Source: JBCCFK01 sp965262315
Lineage (GTDB): Bacteria > Actinomycetota > Acidimicrobiia > Acidimicrobiales > UBA8592
Length of the DNA stretch: 47,336 bases
Assembly (NCBI GenBank): GCA_965262315.1
Contig: CBDHFJ010000093.1
Coordinates: 1 to 47,336, forward strand
Reading direction: 5' to 3'
The translations under genes were made by a program, and so were the position numbers. The stretch's first letter is position 1. Every line of letters starts with the position of its first letter. Of the stretch, positions 8,731 through 15,238 are shown piece by piece. The notes beneath the pieces were generated by a model. That model saw only the letters and a program-made list of their open reading frames with translations, was not told where the DNA came from and did no database searches.

Positions 8731-8755
8731 CTGTCTCCCCCGAGGGGAGAGTCAA
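8731..8755 (-). promoter_or_regulatory. MerR-type operator and promoter
   Basis: A perfect 7-bp inverted repeat with a 3-nt centre (8734-8750; TCTCCCC / GGGGAGA) sits just downstream of TTGACT (8755-8750, minus strand). A GAGGGT box follows 19 nt later at 8730-8725. A -35 followed by a dyad inside a 19-nt spacer is the classic layout of MerR-controlled promoters, so this is likely an autoregulatory site. GGAGG close to the start is an alternative reading of the same bases. Confidence 0.65.
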
Positions 8756-8781
8756 GCACCGTCTTCGTGGACCGAGCCGGC

Positions 8782-10119
8782 TCAGCCGGGACGAGCGCGC
8801 AGGACCGGCCAACGGCCGGGGACGCCGCGCAGCTCGTGGACGCCGCGGGCCTCGTACTCGATGGCCGAACCGATCGTGATCGCGGGAACCGCGCCGGACA
8901 CCAGGATCTCCCCCGGTCCCGCGAGGTCGAGGATCCGCGCGGTGAGGTTGACCGCCAGCCCCCCGATGTCGTCGCCGCGGACCTCGACCTCTCCGGCGTG
9001 GATGCCCGCCCGCACCTGGAGCCCCACCGACTCCACGTCGCTGATGATCTCAGCCGCTGCGGAGACCGCAGCGGTGGGCATCGGCAGGATCGACAACGAG
9101 CCGTCGCCGGTGGACGTGATCCGCCGGCCCCCGTGCACCGACAGCCGCCTGGTCGTCGCCTGGTCGAGACGGTCCAACAGCTCGCGCCAACGGCGGTCGC
9201 CGACGTCTGCGGCCAGCTCGGTCGAGCCGACGATGTCGGTGAACAACATCGTGGCCATCGTGCGCGTGCCCTCGGCGGCTGCGGCCGACCCGACCACGAA
9301 TCGCTCGACGGCGTTGAGCCACTCCTCGGTGTCGCCCAGGTAGGCGATCTGGTTGGAACCCTCGAGCTCGATGAACTCGGCATCGGGGATGTGGTCCGCC
9401 AGGAACAGCCCCTGCTCGACCGTGTAGAACTTCGCGTCGCAGCGGTGCACGACCAGCGTCGGCGCCGCCACCTCGGGCAACCGGTCGCGGACGTCGATCT
9501 CGAAGATCGCCGAGTAGATGGCCTCGGCCGAGCCCCGGGACGCGCCGATCTGGCCGCCCCGGGCGGCGAACCGATGGAACAGGTCGTTCTCGGGGAGGTC
9601 AGGGTTGAGCAGCTCGATCAGCCCCGAGTTGTCGGAGCCGTCGAGGATGTCCTTCAGCAGGCCCTCGCCGTCGACCACGTCGAAGCCCATCGGGTAGTCG
9701 TCGGCGCGAACCTGCTTCGCGAACCCGTTGAACAACACCAGGTGGGTGACGAGCTTCGGGAACGTGGCCGCGAGCTCGATCGCCGCCGGTACCGCGAGGC
9801 CCTCGGCGAAGACGGCGGCACCGGTGGACCCCGCGGCCACGAGGATGGCGGCGATGTCGCGGGCGATGTCCTCACTCGAACCGGGGTCCTCGCGGGTGAT
9901 CGGGTCGGACGCGCCGATACCGCGCCGGTCGGTCAGGATCAGCCGCGAGAACGACCCCAGACGGTCGAGCACCGACGCGAACGGCGGATAGTCGCGGTAC
10001 ATGGTGAACGGGATGAAGCCGGAGCCCATGTAGACGAGGTCCACCGGCCCGTCACCCTCGGTGCTGTAGGCGATGTGATGCCGCCCGCTGAGCACGTGGC
10101 GGATCTCGGCGATCTCCAT
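8782..10119 (-). CDS. Class III adenylate/guanylate cyclase with N-terminal alpha/beta-hydrolase fold
   Basis: 445 residues. Residues 1-275 follow the alpha/beta-hydrolase fold ('DRRGIGAS', 'PTLVVH'), but the nucleophile elbow reads FAEGLAVP, with Gly107 where the Ser of related proteins sits, and the catalytic His position is Gln257. It is therefore probably a ligand sensor, not an enzyme. Residues 285-440 are a class III nucleotide cyclase catalytic domain: metal Asp295 (FTDIVGST), Asp339 (TGDG), and Asn391/Arg395 in the NLTARI motif that stabilises the transition state. The fusion type is known in mycobacteria and relatives. ATG 10119 is preferred over an ATG at 10176 because homology begins there. 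It is divergent from the first ECF sigma gene. Confidence 0.85.
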   Translation of the reverse strand: MEIAEIRHVLSGRHHIAYSTEGDGPVDLVYMGSGFIPFTMYRDYPPFASVLDRLGSFSRLILTDRRGIGASDPITREDPGSSEDIARDIAAILVAAGSTGAAVFAEGLAVPAAIELAATFPKLVTHLVLFNGFAKQVRADDYPMGFDVVDGEGLLKDILDGSDNSGLIELLNPDLPENDLFHRFAARGGQIGASRGSAEAIYSAIFEIDVRDRLPEVAAPTLVVHRCDAKFYTVEQGLFLADHIPDAEFIELEGSNQIAYLGDTEEWLNAVERFVVGSAAAAEGTRTMATMLFTDIVGSTELAADVGDRRWRELLDRLDQATTRRLSVHGGRRITSTGDGSLSILPMPTAAVSAAAEIISDVESVGLQVRAGIHAGEVEVRGDDIGGLAVNLTARILDLAGPGEILVSGAVPAITIGSAIEYEARGVHELRGVPGRWPVLRARPG

Positions 10120-10169
10120 CGCGTCAGTGTTCCACAACCGGTCATCTGGGCTCCGCGGCCCACCGCCGT

Positions 10170-10183
10170 GGGTCACAGGGCCC
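10170..10183 (+). promoter_or_regulatory. GGGTC-N4-GGCCC dyad upstream of first ECF cassette
   Basis: An imperfect dyad of the form GGGTC-N4-GRCCC, starting 28 nt before the CCAA of the promoter box. The same dyad at the same distance precedes the second ECF cassette (12385-12399). It is a probable activator or repressor site; the binding protein is unknown. Confidence 0.45.
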
Positions 10184-10197
10184 GAATCCGACCACGG

Positions 10198-10226
10198 CCA
10201 AACGTTTTGTACGCGCCCAGCGTGGA
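10198..10226 (+). promoter_or_regulatory. Predicted ECF-type promoter of first sigma cassette
   Basis: CCAAAC at 10198-10203 and CGTGGA at 10221-10226 are 17 nt apart. The region aligns without gaps to 12413-12441 (shared CCAA-C-TTT...CGTGGA). CAAnC plus CGT at this spacing fits an ECF promoter, so the sigma factors probably activate their own transcription. Confidence 0.55.
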
Positions 10227-10287
10227 GTCGTGGACCACATGCGGCGATTGGAGAGGCGTCGCAGTGACAGAGCGGGAGGAATCACAG

Positions 10288-10779
10288 GTGAGCGACGCGT
10301 ACGAGCGTTTCTTCAAGGCGAACTACGGCGAGGTGCAACGACGCCTTCGGGCGGCGGGTGCCACGCCGGACGTCGCCGCCGAAGCGACGCAGGAGGCCTT
10401 CGCCCGGGCCTATCAGCGGTGGTGGCGCATCGGCCGCTATCGGAACCCGGCAGCGTGGGTCCAGCGGGTCGCCGGCAACTGCCGCATCGACATGGAACGC
10501 CGGGAGCGACGCGAGTCGAGCCTGGTGCGCCCGGTCGACGTGGTCGCCGCCACCGTCGACGACGGACTCGATCCCGACATCGAGGCCGCCGTGGGCACCC
10601 TCCCGCCCCAGCAGCAGGCCGCCGTCCGCGCCGTCTACGGCGACGGCATGACGGCGGTCGAGACCGCTGACCACATGGGGATCTCGGCGGGTGCCGTCCG
10701 GTTCCACCTCAACCAGGCTCGCACGAGCCTCCGCCCCATGCTCTCGCCCGACACCGCACACCAGGAGGTCCGATCGTGA
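10288..10779 (+). CDS. ECF sigma factor, cassette 1
   Basis: 163 residues. Region 2 is at about 3-70 ('DVAAEATQEAFARAYQRWW', 'NPAAWVQRVA') and region 4 at about 105-155, with the helix-turn-helix 'MGISAGAVRFHLNQAR'. It has no C-terminal extension and would recruit RNA polymerase to envelope or stress promoters. GTG 10288 was chosen because GGGAGGA (10274-10280) lies 7 nt before it; another GTG at 10264 has no such site. Its stop overlaps the start of the membrane protein (GTGA at 10776-10779), the standard arrangement for a sigma factor and its anti-sigma. It is clearly paralogous to the sigma factor at 12557. Confidence 0.9.
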   Translation: MSDAYERFFKANYGEVQRRLRAAGATPDVAAEATQEAFARAYQRWWRIGRYRNPAAWVQRVAGNCRIDMERRERRESSLVRPVDVVAATVDDGLDPDIEAAVGTLPPQQQAAVRAVYGDGMTAVETADHMGISAGAVRFHLNQARTSLRPMLSPDTAHQEVRS

Positions 10780-12212
10780 TCCACGACGACACTGCACCCC
10801 ACTTCGAAGCGCTTCCCGACGCCCCCCACCACGATCCGTTGCACGACGACGTCGATGCGGTGTACGACGCGTTCCTGCCGCATCTGATCTCGGCCCGCCG
10901 CTCCTACGTGCGGCGCCGGCTCGGTGTGGTGCTGCTGCTGCCCATCGTGGCCATCGCCGGCGTCGCCTACGCCTCGACCGAGGAAGCCCCGGCCCAGGTC
11001 GCCACCGAGGTCGTCGAGGAGCCCGTCGAGCGGGTCGCCGACGAGCCCGTCGACCCCGAGCCCGAAGCGGCACCGGCCAGAGGCAGCGACACCGACGAGC
11101 CCGAGGAGTTGGCGCTGGTCGAGACCGAGGACGAACCCGAGGCCGAGCCCGACTGGACGGTCGTGGAGCTCGGCGAGGTCGGCACGGCGCAGGTCGCGAA
11201 GGTCGACGGCGAGCTGGTGCTCGGCGAACTCGACCTCGCCGAGGGTTGGGAGGGCGCGTTGTTGGCCTTCGGGTCGGCGGACACACTCCTCGTCGAGCTG
11301 ACCGACGGCGAGGCCAAACTCGTCGCCACGGTCGACGGCGACCTGGCCGTCGAGCTGCTGGACTTCACCCCGGAATCCGAGCCCGAGGTGCAGACGCGCA
11401 AGGAGATCGCCGTCGGCGACGTCGGCACCGTGGTCGTCGAACGCGAGGCCGACACCCTGTTCATGGACGTCACCTGGAGCCACGAGTGGTGGACGCCGAC
11501 GGTGGTGACGGCGGAGGGTGCCCGGGTGTACGCGACCTTCGAGAACGACGGCGTCGTGAAACACGTCGAGGCCTGGATCGACGACCTCGTGATCACCCAC
11601 GGCGTCTGGGTGACCGAACCCGAGCCGGAGAAGGGCGACGAGCACGACAAGACCGGCGAAGACAAGACCGGCGAAGACAAGACCGGCGACGACAAGAAGA
11701 CCGACGAGAAGGACGAGAAGGGGAAGGAGACCGACGAGGAGGTCCAGACCCGCAAGGAGATCCACGTCGGCGACGTCGGCAAGGTCGTCGTCGAGCGCGA
11801 CGGCGAGAAGCTGTGGCTGGGCGTCCTCTGGAGCCACGAGTACTACGACGCCGTGGTGGTCACCGAGCACGGCACCCTCGTGCAGGCCTACTTCACCAAC
11901 GACGGGGTCGAGCACCACGTCAAGGCCTGGATCGAGGGCGCCAAGATCAAGACGAAGAAGTGGGTGGTCGAGCCCCAGGTCGAGCCCTACGACGGCACGG
12001 TCTCGTGCGGCCTGGGCAACGTCGGGGTCCTCGTGGAGGGCAACATCGCCCGGATCATGAGCGTCCAGGAGGTCGAGGGCGTCGAGTGGGAGATCAAGAA
12101 GGAAGTCGGCGAGTACGTGAAGGTCAAGTTCTACGCCGAGGGCGAGCAGTGGCTCCTCGAGGCGTGGGGCAATGGCGAGTCCGTCGTCGCCGAGTGCACG
12201 CAGGTGGGTTGA
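10776..12212 (+). CDS. Single-pass membrane protein with four VGD-type repeats; putative anti-sigma partner
   Basis: 478 residues. There is an N-terminal cytosolic segment of about 45 residues, one transmembrane helix (about 49-67), an acidic linker, then four extracytoplasmic repeats of about 70 residues at 127-197, 205-279, 323-397 and 402-470. Each repeat has a G(D/E/N)VG turn, a central W/Y-rich strand and a final aromatic strand. Copies 2 and 3 are most alike, both starting EVQTRKEI-VGDVG. Copy 4 has two Cys (411, 474), perhaps a disulfide. Between copies 2 and 3 lies a Lys/Asp/Glu/Thr tract encoded by 15-bp repeats. The cytosolic part has no HxxxCxxC zinc motif, so it is not a classical ZAS anti-sigma factor. 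Its role as regulator of the upstream sigma factor is inferred from the 4-nt overlap and topology. Confidence 0.8.
   Translation: MIHDDTAPHFEALPDAPHHDPLHDDVDAVYDAFLPHLISARRSYVRRRLGVVLLLPIVAIAGVAYASTEEAPAQVATEVVEEPVERVADEPVDPEPEAAPARGSDTDEPEELALVETEDEPEAEPDWTVVELGEVGTAQVAKVDGELVLGELDLAEGWEGALLAFGSADTLLVELTDGEAKLVATVDGDLAVELLDFTPESEPEVQTRKEIAVGDVGTVVVEREADTLFMDVTWSHEWWTPTVVTAEGARVYATFENDGVVKHVEAWIDDLVITHGVWVTEPEPEKGDEHDKTGEDKTGEDKTGDDKKTDEKDEKGKETDEEVQTRKEIHVGDVGKVVVERDGEKLWLGVLWSHEYYDAVVVTEHGTLVQAYFTNDGVEHHVKAWIEGAKIKTKKWVVEPQVEPYDGTVSCGLGNVGVLVEGNIARIMSVQEVEGVEWEIKKEVGEYVKVKFYAEGEQWLLEAWGNGESVVAECTQVG
11646..11705 (+). repeat. 15-bp tandem repeat inside coding sequence
   Basis: Three near-perfect copies of GACAAGACCGGCGAA at 11646-11660, 11661-11675 and 11676-11690 (the last ends in C), plus a degenerate fourth to 11705. 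They encode DKTGE repeats in the linker between extracytoplasmic domains. Copy number can change in frame by slippage without harming the domains. Confidence 0.85.
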
Positions 12213-12224
12213 GCGCATCCCGCA

Positions 12225-12257
12225 CCTCCCGGCGCCAACGGCCCCGGCGTCGGGAGG
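12225..12257 (+). terminator. Hairpin terminator after cassette 1
   Basis: A 12-bp stem with one mismatch: CCTCCCGGCGCC at 12225-12236 and GGCGTCGGGAGG at 12246-12257, with a 9-nt loop. It begins 12 nt after the stop codon. There is no T-run, as is common in actinomycetes. Confidence 0.6.
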
Positions 12258-12556
12258 CGGGGCGCTAGAGTCCACCTGAATCGAATCGAGCGGGCGCTCG
12301 TTGTGACCTGGCCATGTCGGGTCGGCTGCGGGCGTCCGCTCGTTCGCGTGCAGACGGGTCAAGCGGCCCACCGAGCTGCCGATTGGGTCAAACGACCCAA
12401 GTTCGGTCACAACCAAGCATTTCGAGCCCACCAAACGTGGATCGAGTGACAGCAAGCGGCGATCGAAGGCCGTCACGAACGGGTCCCCCGGCCCGGACGA
12501 GCGACCGGAAACCGCCAATCGGGAGACGCGGGCGTGTTGAACCGAGAGGAAGCTTG
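12258..12556 (+). promoter_or_regulatory. Regulatory region of cassette 2
   Basis: No gene is seen here. It contains two copies of a 15-bp dyad, at 12356-12370 and 12385-12399 (2 mismatches, 29 nt apart). The second is a perfect inverted repeat that extends to TTGGGTC-N4-GACCCAA at 12383-12400. The ECF-type promoter box is at 12413-12441 (CCAAGC...CGTGGA). A GAGAGGAAG ribosome-binding site precedes ATG 12557. The 28-nt distance from dyad to promoter box is the same as in cassette 1. Confidence 0.55.
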
Positions 12557-13039
12557 ATGGCCAAGACATTCGACGATTTCTTCCGAAGCCACTACCCCGA
12601 CGTCGTCCGCGGCGTTCGTGCTTCGGGAGCGACCGACGAGGTTGCCGCCGATGCCGCCCAGGAGGCCTTCATCCGGGCCTTCCCGCGTTGGTGGCGGCTC
12701 CGGCACTACCAGAACCCCGCAGCCTGGGTGCAGCGGGTGGCCATCAACGTCAGTCGGGATCTGCTTCGCAGCGAGAAGCGCTACGAACGGGCCCTGACCG
12801 ACCTGGAGGTGGAAGCGCAGCTCGAGCCGGGTGACAGCCCGGACCTCGACTTCGCCATGACCTCGCTCTCCCATCGCCAGCGCGAGGTCGTCCATGCCTA
12901 CTACCACGAGGGCATGTCGACCGCCGAGGCCGCGGACGCCATCGGCATCAGCGCCGGCGCCGTGCGCTTCCACCTCTCCGAGGCCCGCGCCAGCTTGCGT
13001 CCAATGCTCGTCACCCACGGCTATGGCCAGGAGGCCTGA
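12557..13039 (+). CDS. ECF sigma factor, cassette 2
   Basis: 160 residues, closely similar along its whole length to the sigma factor at 10288: shared 'AAWVQRVA', 'AEAADAIGISAGAVRFHL', and a C-terminal 'SLRPML' followed by a QE end. Region 2 is at about 4-75 and region 4 at about 100-150. ATG 12557 has a good GAGAGGAAG site; upstream in-frame sequence is the promoter region. The next gene begins 1 nt after the stop, with its ribosome-binding site inside this gene, so the two are coupled. The tandem arrangement indicates duplication of the whole sigma/membrane protein cassette followed by divergence. Confidence 0.9.
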   Translation: MAKTFDDFFRSHYPDVVRGVRASGATDEVAADAAQEAFIRAFPRWWRLRHYQNPAAWVQRVAINVSRDLLRSEKRYERALTDLEVEAQLEPGDSPDLDFAMTSLSHRQREVVHAYYHEGMSTAEAADAIGISAGAVRFHLSEARASLRPMLVTHGYGQEA

Positions 13040-13040
13040 A

Positions 13041-13943
13041 ATGGAACCCAACACCACGGATCAGCAGGACGTCGACGTCGTGCTCGAAGAGATCCGCCCC
13101 CGCATGGCGACCGAGAAGCAGCGCTACCTGCGCCGCCGCTTCGGTGTGATCGTCAGCCTGCCGCTGCTCGCGGTCGGCACCATCGCCTACGCAGCGAACA
13201 ACGACGATGCCCCGGTCAGCCAGGTCGCCGACGCTCCCGTCGAGCTGCCGGCCGTCGACGAGAAGGCTGAGAAGCCTGACGTCGCCGACGAGAAGGCAGA
13301 TGCCGAGAAGGCCGAAGCCGACGCCAAGGCCGAGGCGCCCAAGGAGCCGGGCAGCTACGTCGACACCGACAAGATCGACGACGCCAAGGCCTTCAAGGCC
13401 GAGGCCGACGCAGCCGGTGACACGCTCGACAAGGAGCTGACCGACGCGATGGAGAAGGCGGGCGACGCCATCAACAAGGCCGGCGACGACGCCAAGACCG
13501 AGGCCGACGCCCAGGCGAAGGCCGAAGCGGAGGCCAAGGCCAAGGCGGAAGCCGAGGCCAAGGCCGAAGCCGAGAAGGCCGAGAAGGCCCCCGCACCGCC
13601 GTCGGACATCACCGAGACCGCCAGCACCGCCGTCGGCGACGCCGGATCGGTCAGCATGACCCGAACCGGCGCCAACGTGTCGGTCACGGTCACGGGGACC
13701 AACGCCGGCTGGACGGCGAACGTGGTGTCCTCCGGTGGCGCCAAGGCGCTGGTCAGCTTCAGCGCCGAGGACGGCACGGAGTGGATCGCCATGGGCACCA
13801 TCGAGGGCGACAAGCTCACGGTGAAGACCTGGTCCGAGTACTGGCCGACCGACAAGGGCGACAAGGCCGGCGACGAGACCGGTGAGAAGAACAAGAACGG
13901 CAACAAGGACGGCAACAAGGACGAGGGCAAGGCGGACAAGTAG
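13041..13943 (+). CDS. Single-pass membrane protein with one VGD-type domain and Ala/Lys/Glu-rich stalk; putative anti-sigma partner
   Basis: 300 residues. There is a cytosolic N-terminus (1-33) and a transmembrane helix (about 34-52) that aligns with the helix of the protein at 10776 (both preceded by RRR-x-G). A long Ala/Glu/Lys/Asp stalk (about 72-187) should be helical or coiled coil. One VGD-type beta domain is at about 189-268 (TAVGDAGSVSM...), homologous to the four repeats of the cassette 1 protein. A Lys/Asn/Gly/Asp tail (270-300) could touch anionic wall polymers. There is no zinc anti-sigma motif. The same gene order as cassette 1 supports a sensor/anti-sigma role, which is inference. 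Confidence 0.8.
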   Translation: MEPNTTDQQDVDVVLEEIRPRMATEKQRYLRRRFGVIVSLPLLAVGTIAYAANNDDAPVSQVADAPVELPAVDEKAEKPDVADEKADAEKAEADAKAEAPKEPGSYVDTDKIDDAKAFKAEADAAGDTLDKELTDAMEKAGDAINKAGDDAKTEADAQAKAEAEAKAKAEAEAKAEAEKAEKAPAPPSDITETASTAVGDAGSVSMTRTGANVSVTVTGTNAGWTANVVSSGGAKALVSFSAEDGTEWIAMGTIEGDKLTVKTWSEYWPTDKGDKAGDETGEKNKNGNKDGNKDEGKADK

Positions 13944-13967
13944 TCCGGAGTCCCTCGATCGCCTGAC

Positions 13968-13998
13968 GCTTCTGCCAGGGCGAGGTCCTGGCAGAAGC
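13968..13998 (+). terminator. Strong hairpin terminator after cassette 2
   Basis: A perfect 12-bp stem, GCTTCTGCCAGG at 13968-13979 and CCTGGCAGAAGC at 13987-13998, with a 7-nt loop, 25 nt after the stop. No T-run is seen. It separates the sigma cassette from the gene at 14060. Confidence 0.75.
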
Positions 13999-14046
13999 CG
14001 ACACAATCGACATTCCGCCCAAGGTGAGCCGGGCGTGGGCGAGGAC

Positions 14047-14052
14047 TACCAT
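14047..14052 (+). promoter_or_regulatory. -10 box of a leaderless transcript
   Basis: TACCAT ends exactly 7 nt before ATG 14060, which would put the transcription start at or next to the A of the start codon. Confidence 0.55.
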
Positions 14053-14059
14053 CCCGCCC

Positions 14060-15238
14060 ATGTCCGGCTCATCTTCGTTCTCGAGCGACTACGACGACGC
14101 ACGAACGGAACGCCTGCTGTCGGGCGAGGCCTGGGATGACTTCTGCGATGTCCTCAAGGCGGCCGGACGGGTCGTGGTCCGCGAGACGCCCGACGGCGAT
14201 CCCCGAGACCGGGTCGAGGGCTTCCGCTACCTGACGCGCATGATGCTGATGGCGAGCTTCCGGGCCATCGAACGGGAGACTCCCACCGATCCCCGCGCCA
14301 TCGCGGTGATCCCTCCCCCGCTCAAAGGTGGCATCGGGGTGCAGTCGCCCAACCAGGACCATGTGGTCCAGCCCGTGGACCCCCGGTACCGCTACCGCAT
14401 CACGGGCAGCCGCGGCACGGTGCCCTACGTGCACATGTCTGCGTGGAGCCCGCCCATCCCCGACGACGTCGGTGCCCGCGAGGTCGGTCTGGCGGCCGAA
14501 GACCACCTGGACGAGTTCAACCCCAACAACGCCGTCACCCCGTTCACGGCGCTGCTCGACGACTTCACCGACGCCGAGGGCAATGTCGACTTCGTCATGG
14601 CGGTCGAGGAGCAGCCCGGCAACTGGTTCCCCATGTCCGCCGCCACCCGCGAGCTCATGATGCGGCTGGTGTACGACGACCGGTCGGCCCAGGCGAAGCC
14701 CCGACTCCAGATCGAGTGCCTCGACCCTCATGACGAGCCCGAACCACCGACCGCGGCGGACATGGCCGCTCGGCTGGCCACCGCGGCACAACTCGTCCTC
14801 GGCCTGCAATCGGACTACGGCGGCTGGACGAGAGAACTGCTCGCCTTCGAGAACCGGCTGGAGTTCACCGAAGAGACCTACAAGCGCATCGGGGGTTCAC
14901 CCGACGACCGGCACTTCGAGTTCGGGTACTGGCGCATCGACGACGACAGCCACCTCGTCATCGAGTTCATGCCCCCCGAGTGCGAACACTGGAACTTCCA
15001 GCTGTGCAACCACTGGATGGAGAACCTGGCCAACTACCTGACCGGCCAGGGGTACCTCAGTCAGGAGGACGCGACCCTCGAGCCGGACGGGTCGGTCGTC
15101 ATCGTGGTCGCGGCCCAGGACCCGGGCTTCGGCAACTGGGTCGACCCCGGGACGCACCGCCACGGCGTGATGGGCCTGCGCTTCGTGAAGCCGACGACCA
15201 CACCAACGACGAGGTCCCGGCTGGAAGCGGCTACGTGA
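14060..15238 (+). CDS. Hypothetical protein, DUF1214-like, coupled to SARP regulator
   Basis: 392 residues, with no signal peptide or membrane helix. Segments such as 'YRITGSRGTVPYVHMS', 'NVDFVMAVEEQPGNWFPM' and 'LMMRLVYDDRS' resemble the beta-rich core of DUF1214/DUF1254-type proteins, where a GNW-L motif precedes a terminal strand. The function of that family is not well defined. The C-terminal third (about 240-392) is rich in acidic and aromatic residues ('FGYWRIDDDSHLVIEF'). Its stop overlaps the GTG of the SARP gene (GTGA), so the two are made together. ATG 14060 was chosen because of the leaderless -10 box. The family call is from memory of motif patterns and should be treated as tentative. 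Confidence 0.65.
   Translation: MSGSSSFSSDYDDARTERLLSGEAWDDFCDVLKAAGRVVVRETPDGDPRDRVEGFRYLTRMMLMASFRAIERETPTDPRAIAVIPPPLKGGIGVQSPNQDHVVQPVDPRYRYRITGSRGTVPYVHMSAWSPPIPDDVGAREVGLAAEDHLDEFNPNNAVTPFTALLDDFTDAEGNVDFVMAVEEQPGNWFPMSAATRELMMRLVYDDRSAQAKPRLQIECLDPHDEPEPPTAADMAARLATAAQLVLGLQSDYGGWTRELLAFENRLEFTEETYKRIGGSPDDRHFEFGYWRIDDDSHLVIEFMPPECEHWNFQLCNHWMENLANYLTGQGYLSQEDATLEPDGSVVIVVAAQDPGFGNWVDPGTHRHGVMGLRFVKPTTTPTTRSRLEAAT

Noticed and set aside
8002..10263. Long plus-strand frame reaching the first sigma gene
   Set aside because: It is only the upstream extension of the sigma frame opposite two minus-strand genes; GTG 10288 with its ribosome-binding site is the real start.
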